In this document: positions 1 through 6,509 of the stretch, piece by piece
How the letters are laid out: each line of letters begins with the position of its first letter
Numbering within the stretch: position 1 is the first letter of the stretch
Assembly: GCA_902796375.1 (NCBI GenBank)
Contig: CADBOW010000071.1
Span: forward strand, 1 to 8,574
Source: an uncultured Lachnospiraceae bacterium
Lineage (GTDB): Bacteria; Bacillota; Clostridia; Lachnospirales; Lachnospiraceae
DNA length: 8,574 nucleotides
Direction of reading: 5' to 3'
The notes under the pieces: model-generated
Told to the model about the DNA's origin: nothing
The model's database searches: none
The model's input: the letters and a program-made list of their open reading frames with translations, nothing else
Made by a program: the position numbers and the translations under genes

Positions 1-2
1 CG

Positions 3-305
3 GATTATGAAGCCGGCGAGCTGATGGAGATCTTCCGCTACATGTGCCATGAAACGGATTATGTTCTGACACCGAATGCCGCAACCATGGCTGAGGCTTA
101 CCTCCGCGGCATGGTGGACGGCAAGACCAAGAACTTCGCAAATGCGCGTCTGGTACGTAACTACTTCGAGCGCTGCATCGACCGTCAGGCATCCCGTATC
201 GTACAGGATGAGAACATGACCGAGGACGATCTGGTCACCTTCGTTCGCGAGGATATGATCGAGTCCGAAACCCATGCAGCTCTGGAGCGTCCGGTGGACG
301 ACTGA
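3..305 (+). CDS. AAA+ ATPase of SpoVK/CbbX type, C-terminal fragment
   Basis: The reading frame is open from the window edge (first full codon at 3) to a TGA at 303-305, giving about 100 residues with no true start in view; the ATG at 24 is internal. The fragment matches the helical lid and C-terminus of CbbX/SpoVK-type AAA+ ATPases: a run like LMEIFRYMCHETDYVLTP, then the family hallmark NARLVRNYFERCIDRQASRI, which contains the conserved NARxVRN...E segment. Walker A, Walker B and the pore loop would lie upstream, outside the window. Family members are ATP-driven remodelling enzymes; SpoVK acts in sporulation and CbbX acts on Rubisco. The exact role here is unknown. The last 20 or so residues are acidic and probably variable. 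The gene ends 46 bp before a strong terminator and converges with the PAP2 gene. Family call is fairly confident; function is not. Confidence 0.8.
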   Translation, partial: DYEAGELMEIFRYMCHETDYVLTPNAATMAEAYLRGMVDGKTKNFANARLVRNYFERCIDRQASRIVQDENMTEDDLVTFVREDMIESETHAALERPVDD

Positions 306-351
306 TCCCGGGAGCGGCAGGCGTTCCGAGAAAAATACACCAACAAAAAAT

Positions 352-402
352 ACAGCAACAAAAAAATGTGCCACAACAATTGGCACATTTTTTTGTTGCT
401 GT
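352..402. terminator. Bidirectional intrinsic terminator, perfect 22-bp stem
   Basis: Positions 352-373 and 381-402 are exact reverse complements, separated by a 7-nt loop (374-380, CAACAAT). The loop-proximal part is TGTGCCA/TGGCACA. Next in the stem comes a run of seven A on the left (360-366) and seven T on the right (388-394). Read on either strand, this gives a GC-containing hairpin followed by a U-tract, the layout of a Rho-independent terminator. It lies between the convergent AAA+ gene (stop at 305) and PAP2 gene (stop at 402-404), so it probably ends both transcripts. The PAP2 stop codon touches the base of the stem. Confidence 0.85.
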
Positions 403-1163
403 TATAATACGGCTTCACCGGCAGAGTCCGTCTGATCTGTCCGGTCTTCCTCTTCTGCATCTCCCTCTCCGGCATCTCCCTTCTTCCCGGAAGCTTTCCG
501 GCGTTTCGGCCAAAACGCCACGAAATATCCTGCCAGGATCACAGGAACCGCACATATCACATCCACAGCTGAATGCTGTTTCACAAATGTCACGCCCACT
601 GCCACCAGGAACGCCTCTGCCCAGAAGAGGAACATACACAGCTTCCCCCGGAACCGTTTGGACGCCATGGCTGCAAATACCACGCCGAAGCCTGTGGACA
701 CATGCTCCGACGGACATACATTTGTATTATGATCCAGCTTGTAGATGATCCCCGTCAGCCAGGTAAAGAAATTATCCCTGGGGAACTTCTCCGGCCACAT
801 ATCCTGTCCGTTGGGCCATGCGCAGTAAACGATCAGTGATATGGTCAGCGTCACGATCATATATTTCATAAGCCTGACAAAGACCGGTACTTCAAAGCAG
901 ACGCTGTACAGAACCATAAGGATCCAAAACGGATACCAGATCACATACGGAATAATAAAGTACTCACAGAACGGGATCTTATCATCCAGTGCGCAGTGCA
1001 CCACCGAATATCCGTTTCTGGAGGCCAGGATCTCCAGGCCGAAAAAAGCGAAAAGATAAACTGGCCAGAACAGCAGCAGAAACAGATGTCTGTATTCCTT
1101 CTTTTTGATATCCCGGAACTGAAAGCCTCTGTAGGCCCAGTCCTGTTTTAATTCATTCCACAT
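402..1163 (-). CDS. PAP2-superfamily integral membrane phosphatase/phosphotransferase
   Basis: A 253-residue polytopic membrane protein with about six hydrophobic segments (roughly 28-47, 66-90, 98-117, 156-168, 175-194, 203-219). Two PAP2 catalytic motifs are visible: CPSEH at 150-154 (the PSGH-type motif, with Glu for Gly) and KQHSAVD at 195-201 (the SRxxxxxHxxxD-type motif). Together they supply His154, His197 and Asp201. The classic first motif KxxxxxxRP is not recognisable. The early segment LDDKIPF...FIIPYVIWYP (59-78) resembles a subgroup related to AUR1/inositol-phosphoceramide synthase-like enzymes. Likely substrates are lipid phosphates or phospholipid head groups at the membrane; which one is unknown. 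The tail after about 219 is charged, first basic then acidic, and looks disordered. The start codon is one base after the ACP stop, so translation is probably coupled; a GGAG lies 13 nt upstream inside the ACP gene. Last gene of the operon. Confidence 0.75.
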   Translation of the reverse strand: MWNELKQDWAYRGFQFRDIKKKEYRHLFLLLFWPVYLFAFFGLEILASRNGYSVVHCALDDKIPFCEYFIIPYVIWYPFWILMVLYSVCFEVPVFVRLMKYMIVTLTISLIVYCAWPNGQDMWPEKFPRDNFFTWLTGIIYKLDHNTNVCPSEHVSTGFGVVFAAMASKRFRGKLCMFLFWAEAFLVAVGVTFVKQHSAVDVICAVPVILAGYFVAFWPKRRKASGKKGDAGEGDAEEEDRTDQTDSAGEAVL

Positions 1164-1164
1164 G

Positions 1165-1392
1165 TTACTTCTGCTTCTCCAGATAATCTACGATGTCCTG
1201 AACAACCGTAAAGGTCGCCAGTTCCTCATCGGGGATCACGATCCCTTTCTCTTCCTCCAGTGTCATAAGCAGCTGCAGGATATCAATGGAATCCGCTCCC
1301 AGATCCGCCTTGATCTTCGAATCCGGCTTTATGATGGAATCATCCTTTAATTTCAGCTGCTTCGCCAGCAATGCCTTCACTTCTTCAAACAT
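1165..1392 (-). CDS. Acyl carrier protein
   Basis: A 75-residue acidic helical protein of normal ACP length. The phosphopantetheine attachment motif is GADSIDIL, with Ser35 as the modified residue (DSI instead of the usual DSL). Helix II and III features follow: LMTLEEEKGIVIPDEELATFTVVQDIVDYL, closely matching bacterial AcpP. It would carry acyl chains as thioesters in the cytosol. The start is supported by CGGAGGA 7 nt upstream. It lies 26 bp after the GNAT-like gene and 1 bp before PAP2. The absence of fatty-acid synthase genes (fabD, fabF, fabG) nearby suggests a dedicated carrier serving the neighbouring acyl-activating enzyme and acyltransferase rather than the housekeeping AcpP; that is inference. 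Family call is very secure. Confidence 0.95.
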   Translation of the reverse strand: MFEEVKALLAKQLKLKDDSIIKPDSKIKADLGADSIDILQLLMTLEEEKGIVIPDEELATFTVVQDIVDYLEKQK

Positions 1393-1418
1393 TTTGCATC
1401 CTCCGTTTGTTCAATCCT

Positions 1419-2543
1419 CTACAGCTTCTTCACATAGGCTCTGCGCCGCTTGTGCTGCACAGCCTTGAAACGCTTCCACTGATTCTGGATCGCATAATTT
1501 GTCTCCATATTCAGATTTGTCTCCGCGAACTCTATCCCGTCATCCCTCAGCATCCGCATCAGCTCCGCGGAAATGATCGCATTCAGTCCCCGGTTGATAT
1601 ATTCCGGATCCACGGCAATGAGTCCCAGATCCAGTACCTTCGGTTTTTTGATCCCTTTGATCAGTCTGGCCAGTGCCATGGGGGTCAGATGTCCGTAGGA
1701 TTTCTGAACCGCCTTAGACAGGGACGGGAAACAGAGTCCCAGACATACGACCTTATCATTTTCATCCAGGATCACGGTAATATGCTTCAGATCGATCACC
1801 ATCTTGAAGTTATCCATGAGCATATTCTTCATGCCCTCCGTAAAGGGAACCGTGCCGTAGATATCCTTATATGCCACATCCAGCAGCTCAAAAAAGCCCT
1901 TCGAATACTTGTCAAAGAATTCCTGGGTGGAACCGGCCTTGCCGAAGTGCAGATTATAACGCTTCATAACAAAATCCGAAAGCTTCTGAAGCGAATCATC
2001 CGGCTCATCCGGCAGATAGATCTTGCTCTCGACCCAGTCCACCTCTTTTTCATAGCCCAGCCCCTCGATCAGGTACTGATAATAATCCGCATTATACTGC
2101 TCCTCGAAGGTAGACAGTTCATGAAAGCCTTCCACCAGAAGTCCTTCCCGCTCCAGATCGGAGAATCCCAGCGGACCGCAGATCGTATCCATTCCCTTGG
2201 AACGTCCCCAGTCCTCCACGGCCTGGAAGAGAGCCTTCGCCACCCGCTTCTCATTGATGGAGTCAAACCGGGTAAACCGGATCCTTTTCTCTCCCCGGAT
2301 CTCATTGCTGGATTTCTGAAGTATCCCGGAGATCCTGCCGGCGATCTTCCCATTGATATATGCATTATAATACACTGCTTCACAGGTATCATGATAGACA
2401 TAATCCTTCCGGAAGATCTTCTTCTCATCCCCATAAAGCGGCGGAACAAAATACGGATTGCCGCGATATAACCGAAGGGGGAATTCCAGAAATTCCTTCT
2501 GCTCCTTCTTTGTTTTTACTTCTCTTACTATAACCTCTGCCAT
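1419..2543 (-). CDS. Long GNAT-fold (YghO-like) N-acyltransferase-like protein
   Basis: A 374-residue soluble protein. The N-terminus carries RLYRGNPYFVPPLYGDEKKIF (about 24-44), typical of a family often annotated as YghO-like or hypothetical GNAT proteins. The middle has GPLGFSDLEREGLLVEGF (123-140). The C-terminus has a GNAT-like segment, LGLIAVDPEYINRGLNAIISAEL (306-328), resembling the acyl-CoA-binding region, followed by ETNLNMETN (341-349) and a basic end, HKRRRAYVKKL. The protein is about twice the length of an ordinary GNAT acetyltransferase. From memory, bacterial ceramide synthases of the Caulobacter type are GNAT-fold proteins. With an ACP and an acyl-activating enzyme in the same operon, acyl-ACP-dependent N-acylation of an amine is a plausible job; the amine is unknown. 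The start is backed by GGAGAGG close upstream. The stop is TAG. Family call moderate; substrate speculative. Confidence 0.6.
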   Translation of the reverse strand: MAEVIVREVKTKKEQKEFLEFPLRLYRGNPYFVPPLYGDEKKIFRKDYVYHDTCEAVYYNAYINGKIAGRISGILQKSSNEIRGEKRIRFTRFDSINEKRVAKALFQAVEDWGRSKGMDTICGPLGFSDLEREGLLVEGFHELSTFEEQYNADYYQYLIEGLGYEKEVDWVESKIYLPDEPDDSLQKLSDFVMKRYNLHFGKAGSTQEFFDKYSKGFFELLDVAYKDIYGTVPFTEGMKNMLMDNFKMVIDLKHITVILDENDKVVCLGLCFPSLSKAVQKSYGHLTPMALARLIKGIKKPKVLDLGLIAVDPEYINRGLNAIISAELMRMLRDDGIEFAETNLNMETNYAIQNQWKRFKAVQHKRRRAYVKKL

Positions 2544-2610
2544 AATACCTCTCCATTTGTCCGATCATACTTCTCCGGTTTCCCTCGATCCGAAATGCCC
2601 CCTCTGCCGG

Positions 2611-3480
2611 TCATCGATGCTTCGCATGGAAGCTGATCCCCAGCGTATCCGGACCGCAATGACTGCCTGCGGTGGGATTCACCTCATTGATCTCGATCCG
2701 CAGCCGGTCGCCATACCGGTCGATCATCATTTTCTTTAAATGCTCTGCCAGATCCGGCGCGTCCGCATGTGCGATGATCACACGATGTCCGTAAATGTCG
2801 TCTGCCAGCTCATTCACATATTCCATCAGCCGTTCCATGGCCCTGAAACGTCCCCGTTCCTTGCCGATGCTTACCATCTTTCCTTCGGAATCCATATGGA
2901 TGATGGGACGGACACCGATCACATTTCCCATGATCCCCGCAAGTCCGGACACCCGTCCGCTCCGACGGAAGAAGGTCAGATTATCCGCAAAGAAATAAAC
3001 TGCAAAGCGGTCCACCTCCTCTGCGGCCCATTCCACGATCTCCTCGGCGTTTCTCCCTGCCTTGTAGAGATCTCCGATCTCCTTTACGATATTCAGGCTT
3101 CCGATGGTGATCCCCTTGGTATCTACCGTGTAAAACTTCCGTTCCGGATACTTCTTCTTCAGCTTCGAAACCGCCTGATCCATGACATCAAAGGTCGCTG
3201 ACATCGCTCTGGAGAAATGGACATACAGGATATCATTTCCCGCTGCAAATACCGGCTCGAAACTGTCCTTATAATCATACTCATTGAGAGCGCTTGTATT
3301 CGGCAGGGTTCCCTCCCGAAGCTTCTGATAGAAGGCGTGGGCGTCAAACTCCCTGAAGTCCTCATAGGGATGCGTCTCCACTCCATCTATGTTATACGGC
3401 ATGCTGATCAGCTGATAACCGAATTCCCTCGCCTCCTCCGGGGTAAGATCCGTATCCGTATCCGTAAATAAAACCAACAT
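2611..3480 (-). CDS. DegV family (FakB-like) fatty-acid-binding protein
   Basis: A 289-residue two-domain cytosolic protein of usual DegV length. Recognisable family landmarks, in order: NTSALN (61-66), SRAMSATFD (90-98, the usual SSGLSGTY position), FRRSGRVSGLAGIMGNVIGVRPII (171-194) and AGSHCGPDTLGISF (271-284). Thr62, Ser94 and His274 sit where FakB proteins bind the fatty-acid carboxylate. DegV/FakB proteins hold a single fatty acid and, with the kinase FakA, deliver it for phosphorylation; no FakA gene is in this window. The N-terminal signature is unusual: TDTDTDL in place of the common DSTxDL-like motif, encoded by three tandem ACGGAT units. The start is supported by AAGGAGAG 8 nt upstream. 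It lies 18 bp after the YitT gene. In this operon it may feed fatty acid to the AMP-forming ligase (inference). Confidence 0.9.
   Translation of the reverse strand: MLVLFTDTDTDLTPEEAREFGYQLISMPYNIDGVETHPYEDFREFDAHAFYQKLREGTLPNTSALNEYDYKDSFEPVFAAGNDILYVHFSRAMSATFDVMDQAVSKLKKKYPERKFYTVDTKGITIGSLNIVKEIGDLYKAGRNAEEIVEWAAEEVDRFAVYFFADNLTFFRRSGRVSGLAGIMGNVIGVRPIIHMDSEGKMVSIGKERGRFRAMERLMEYVNELADDIYGHRVIIAHADAPDLAEHLKKMMIDRYGDRLRIEINEVNPTAGSHCGPDTLGISFHAKHR
3449..3466. repeat. Three tandem 6-bp units within the DegV-like gene
   Basis: TCCGTA occurs three times head to tail on the plus strand. On the coding strand this is ACGGAT in triplicate, coding for Thr-Asp three times at residues 6-11 of the DegV-like protein. 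The unit is two codons, so gain or loss of one copy would keep the frame. Confidence 0.9.
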
Positions 3481-3498
3481 AACTGACTCTCCTTTATA

Positions 3499-4374
3499 TC
3501 ATTCCGCCGGGTCCTTCTTCTCAAGCTCAACGGTTTTCTTGATATGCCGCCCGATGATCTCGGACACATCACTGATGGCGATGAAGGCCGACGCATCAAC
3601 CTGTCCTATAATACTCCGAAGCTCCCGAACCTCAAACCGGGTCAGAACGCAGTACAGGATCACCTTCTTCCCGCTGACCAGTCCTTCTCCCTCCATGATG
3701 GTTACGGTCCGTCCCAGCCGCTTATAGATCTGATCCGCGATCTGCTTTGCATCATTTGTAATGATCATTGCCGCCTTCGTCTGCTCGGTTCCGTTCTCCA
3801 CGATGTCCAGCACCTTGGAGGTGATGAAATAGGTCAGCAGACTGTACATGGCCCGGTCAAACCCGAAGAAGAAACCGGCCACGGAGAAGATCACGATATT
3901 GAAAATGAGTACCGTCTGACCCACCGGAAATTTAAACCTCCGGTTAAGAAGGATCGCCACCGTCTCCGTTCCGTCCAGGCATCCGCCGCACTTGATCACA
4001 AGCCCGACTCCGATTCCCAGGATCACTCCCCCGAAGGACACAGCCAGAAGGTATTCCTCCGTGGCATTCTTCAAAGGGGCAAACACCTGCAGAAAGACAG
4101 AGAAGATCAGCATGGCATAAGCCGATTTGGCTATGAACATCTTCCCCATTTTCCTGAAACCGATGATCAGAAACGGAATGTTGATCAGCATGGTGAGCAA
4201 ACCGAGAGGAATCTTCAGCAATGTGTTCAGCATGATGGATATCCCCACCACGCCTCCGTCCAGGATGGTGCAGCCAACCAGGAATTCCTCGATGGCAAAA
4301 GCTGCGATCACGGCTCCGACGGTGATCAGCAGCAGCTCGATCAGTAATTCACCTGTAATCCTCTTTCGTATCAT
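3499..4374 (-). CDS. YitT family integral membrane protein with DUF2179 domain
   Basis: A 291-residue protein. The first 190 or so residues are hydrophobic with about five to six membrane segments (roughly 10-33, 40-53, 57-74, 84-99, 108-128, 152-172). The family hallmark CGGCLDGTETVAILLNRRF is at 129-147, and the cytosolic C-terminal DUF2179 domain is at about 218-275 (GRTVTIMEGEGLVSGKKVIL onward, ending near ISDVSEIIG). YitT proteins are widespread in Firmicutes, and their transported substrate is not established. The ATG at 4374 is the only usable start after an in-frame stop: the membrane segment begins at about residue 10, and no ATG, GTG or TTG lies between. The nearest Shine-Dalgarno-like AAGGTGG is unusually far, about 15 nt away, so initiation may depend on coupling to the gene upstream. 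It follows the AMP-ligase by 36 bp and precedes DegV by 18 bp. A membrane transport role for the operon's substrate or product is inference. Confidence 0.85.
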   Translation of the reverse strand: MIRKRITGELLIELLLITVGAVIAAFAIEEFLVGCTILDGGVVGISIMLNTLLKIPLGLLTMLINIPFLIIGFRKMGKMFIAKSAYAMLIFSVFLQVFAPLKNATEEYLLAVSFGGVILGIGVGLVIKCGGCLDGTETVAILLNRRFKFPVGQTVLIFNIVIFSVAGFFFGFDRAMYSLLTYFITSKVLDIVENGTEQTKAAMIITNDAKQIADQIYKRLGRTVTIMEGEGLVSGKKVILYCVLTRFEVRELRSIIGQVDASAFIAISDVSEIIGRHIKKTVELEKKDPAE

Positions 4375-4410
4375 CCGACGTATTCTGTCCCACCTTCTTC
4401 ATGATCTATA

Positions 4411-6039
4411 TTAATCTCTTGCGTCCTGTCTGATATCCTGTACAGGGAAGATATTCTTATGCCGTACGATCTTCATGCTGGCATTCTTAATGAACTCCTC
4501 ATCCCGGAGCTTCACACGAACGATCTGCTTATACAACGGGCGTCCCTTGTTTACCCGGTCCTTCAGAGCATCAAAATAGGCCTGATCTCCCCTATGTTCT
4601 TCATCCGGGAAGATCTCCGCAATGATCTTGGACTGTTCATCATAAACCAAAACCTCCATCACCGCGTCATCCCGGGCAATATCCATTTCCAGCTCCTCCG
4701 GGGAAATATTCTCGCCATTGCTGAGAATGATCAGATTCTTCTTCCGTCCTGTCAGAACCAGGAAGCCGTCATCCGTGATATATCCCAGGTCTCCCGTATG
4801 ATACCAGCCGTCGATCAGCACCTGATCTGTGGCCTCCGGATCCTTGTAATAACCCTTCATGACCAGATCCCCTCGGAATACCACCTCTCCTTCATCCGTG
4901 ATCCTGACATCGATCCCGGGAACCACCTGTCCCACGGAACCGTCCAGGCGATGGTAGTTCCGGTTGACCGCCGTACAGGGCGAACACTCCGTGGTGCCAT
5001 AGCCGTTCAGAACCTCGATTCCCCAGGACCGGAACTCCTGAACATACATGGGATCCAGCGGCGCTCCGCCGCAAATGATATACTGCAGCTTTCCGCCGAA
5101 TACCTTCCGGATGGAATCATAGGTGATCCGTCTCACATCGACTCCCACCTTACGGATGATCTCCGTACTCTTCATCAGGGTCCGGAACGCCTTCTCCTTA
5201 CCCCTCTTCCGGATCTCCGCCCAGATCTGGCGATGGAAGAATTCCACAAACATCGGCACCAGGAACATGGTCTGTGGCTCGAATTCCTCCATATTATTCT
5301 TCACCTGCTTCAGGCTCTTGTTAATGAATACCGTCTGTCCGAAATACAGTACCATCAGGATCCCGACGATCAGTCCGAAGGCATGATGGAAGGGAAGCAC
5401 CGCAAGCACATTTCCATCCAGACGGAACAGCTTGCAGGTGTTGTTGATCTCAAATGCGATATTCCGGTTGGTGAGCTCCACACCCTTGCTGAAGCCCGAG
5501 GTTCCTGATGTGAACAGGATCGCAGCAGTCTTATCCTGCTGCACATTATATTTCCGGAATTCCGTCTTTCCCTTTCGCAGCAGGCCGCGTCCCTCTTCCA
5601 GATAGGCTTCGAAATCTTCCATGCAGTAGATCCTGCGGCCGGATTTCTTCTGAATCTTCGATCTGTAGGCTCCGCTGACCATGACCACATTACAGTCACT
5701 CTTCTTCAGCAGCTCCTGAATCTCATTCTCCGGAAGACTTTTGTCGATGGCCACCGCCACATTTCCGCCATTAATGACAGCCAGAAATGTAACGATCCAT
5801 TCGTAGGAATTCTCTCCGATGATGGCGATCTGCTTTCCCTGCAGCTTTCTGCCGTACATCCAGGTTCCCAGAGCATTTACATCATTGTATAGATCGATAT
5901 AGTCTTTATTCATCTCCCCGTTTTCCACCGGGTAAACAAAAGCCGAGCGATCCGGATGTGCTTCTGCCTTCACAGCCAGCAGATCCTTCAGATCCCGGAT
6001 CTCCGGATTCTCATAATAGGGATATTTTTTATTTTTCAT
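4411..6039 (-). CDS. AMP-forming acyl-CoA/acyl-ACP synthetase-like enzyme
   Basis: A 542-residue ANL-superfamily adenylating enzyme of normal length. Core motifs are all present: the P-loop-like LFTSGTSGFSKGVELT (175-190), NGYGTTECSP (345-354), GWYHTGDLG (411-419), GRKKNLIILSNGENISPEE (431-449), and a C-terminal NASMKIVRHK containing the catalytic Lys523. The family activates a carboxylate, usually a fatty acid, as acyl-AMP and passes it to CoA or to an ACP phosphopantetheine. The SLPENE and PFHHAFGL segments fit long-chain acyl ligases. An ACP gene in the same operon favours acyl-ACP as product, but CoA cannot be excluded. I chose the ATG at 6037-6039 because GAGGT stands just upstream. An in-frame ATG at 6081 has no ribosome site and would start at or upstream of the likely transcription start. 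First gene of the operon. There are no transmembrane segments, so it is probably cytosolic. Confidence 0.9.
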   Translation of the reverse strand: MKNKKYPYYENPEIRDLKDLLAVKAEAHPDRSAFVYPVENGEMNKDYIDLYNDVNALGTWMYGRKLQGKQIAIIGENSYEWIVTFLAVINGGNVAVAIDKSLPENEIQELLKKSDCNVVMVSGAYRSKIQKKSGRRIYCMEDFEAYLEEGRGLLRKGKTEFRKYNVQQDKTAAILFTSGTSGFSKGVELTNRNIAFEINNTCKLFRLDGNVLAVLPFHHAFGLIVGILMVLYFGQTVFINKSLKQVKNNMEEFEPQTMFLVPMFVEFFHRQIWAEIRKRGKEKAFRTLMKSTEIIRKVGVDVRRITYDSIRKVFGGKLQYIICGGAPLDPMYVQEFRSWGIEVLNGYGTTECSPCTAVNRNYHRLDGSVGQVVPGIDVRITDEGEVVFRGDLVMKGYYKDPEATDQVLIDGWYHTGDLGYITDDGFLVLTGRKKNLIILSNGENISPEELEMDIARDDAVMEVLVYDEQSKIIAEIFPDEEHRGDQAYFDALKDRVNKGRPLYKQIVRVKLRDEEFIKNASMKIVRHKNIFPVQDIRQDARD

Positions 6040-6086
6040 TTCACACCTCACAGCCCTTATGTTACAACGAATTGCACACATTCAAC

Positions 6087-6115
6087 ATTTTACAGCATAT
6101 TCCGGATTTCCGCAA
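6087..6115 (-). promoter_or_regulatory. Sigma-A-type promoter for the six-gene lipid operon
   Basis: On the minus strand, TTGCGG (6110-6115) and TAAAAT (6087-6092) are separated by exactly 17 bp. This gives a transcription start near 6080 and a leader of about 40 nt before the ATG at 6039. The -35 element lies just after the stop codon of the acylphosphatase gene (6119-6121). Assigned by consensus match only. Read-through from the acylphosphatase gene is also possible, since no terminator is seen between the two. Confidence 0.6.
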
Positions 6116-6118
6116 TCA

Positions 6119-6400
6119 TCAGTATCCCCGGACACGAAAATCTCTCTCCCCTTCTTCCGGCGGCAGACTTCGCACCTCCATGTCCTGCACATCGATGTAA
6201 CGGCCGGCACGGATCTCCGCGATCATCCGGTCGATCTCCTCCGCCGTCCCCTGTACCTCCATGGTAACCGAGCCGTCATATTCATTTCGGACCCAGCCGG
6301 TGACTCCCAGCGCGGCAGCCGCCTGCCTGGCGTGCCAGCGAAAGCCCACCCCCTGTACCAGTCCTCTGAATACGATCCTTTTTCTGATCCTGATCCTCAT
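6119..6400 (-). CDS. acyP: Acylphosphatase
   Basis: A 93-residue protein of typical acylphosphatase length. It contains the active-site signature VQGVGFRWHARQAA with the phosphate-binding Arg21, and GWVRNEYDGSV with the catalytic Asn39. GTAEEIDRMIAEIRAG follows, and the protein ends FRVRGY. The enzyme hydrolyses acyl phosphates such as acetyl phosphate or carbamoyl phosphate; the physiological substrate in bacteria is often unclear. The start ATG at 6398-6400 is supported by AGGA just upstream, and the known fold begins here (MRIRIRKRIVFRGLVQG). The frame stays open to 6517, but that extension is arginine-rich, lacks homology features and runs over the likely promoter. Its 3' end is 79 bp upstream of the AMP-ligase start. 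Family call is very secure. Confidence 0.95.
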   Translation of the reverse strand: MRIRIRKRIVFRGLVQGVGFRWHARQAAAALGVTGWVRNEYDGSVTMEVQGTAEEIDRMIAEIRAGRYIDVQDMEVRSLPPEEGERDFRVRGY

Positions 6401-6479
6401 CTCTTCCTGACCCTCATTTCTTCCCAGCCTCGTCTCCTGGCCGGTCCTTCTCCTGTCCCGGCCGTCGAAAATCACAACT

Positions 6480-6508
6480 ATCATACCATGCACACAGCCG
6501 AAAATGAA
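6480..6508 (-). promoter_or_regulatory. Candidate promoter for the acylphosphatase gene
   Basis: On the minus strand, TATGAT (6480-6485) is preceded by TGG, an extended -10 element. The -35 region, 17 bp away at 6503-6508, reads TTCATT and is only a weak match. The leader of about 70 nt would contain a GGCCGG/CCGGCC inverted repeat (6439-6444 and 6458-6463). The promoter faces away from the nuoE promoter, so the two genes are divergent. Confidence 0.4.
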
Positions 6509-6509
6509 G

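Noticed and set aside
1371..2471. 366-codon plus-strand open frame opposite the GNAT-like gene
   Set aside because: The opposite strand has a good ribosome site, operon context and conserved motifs; the plus-strand translation has none.
3544..4347. 267-codon plus-strand open frame opposite the YitT gene
   Set aside because: Shadow of YitT: rich in His, Gln and Asp, as antisense of hydrophobic codons often is.
4349..4402. 17-residue leader peptide (MKKVGQNTSDDTKEDYR) overlapping the YitT start
   Set aside because: Its own ribosome site is weak and nothing else supports it. It could couple YitT translation, but the evidence is too thin for a feature.
4459..5508. 349-codon plus-strand open frame opposite the AMP-ligase gene
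   Set aside because: It overlaps all the ligase core motifs on the other strand, and its translation resembles no family.
6040..6081. 14-residue N-terminal extension of the AMP-ligase to an ATG at 6081
   Set aside because: No ribosome site precedes it, and the predicted transcript starts at about the same place. The ATG at 6039 has GAGGT at proper spacing.
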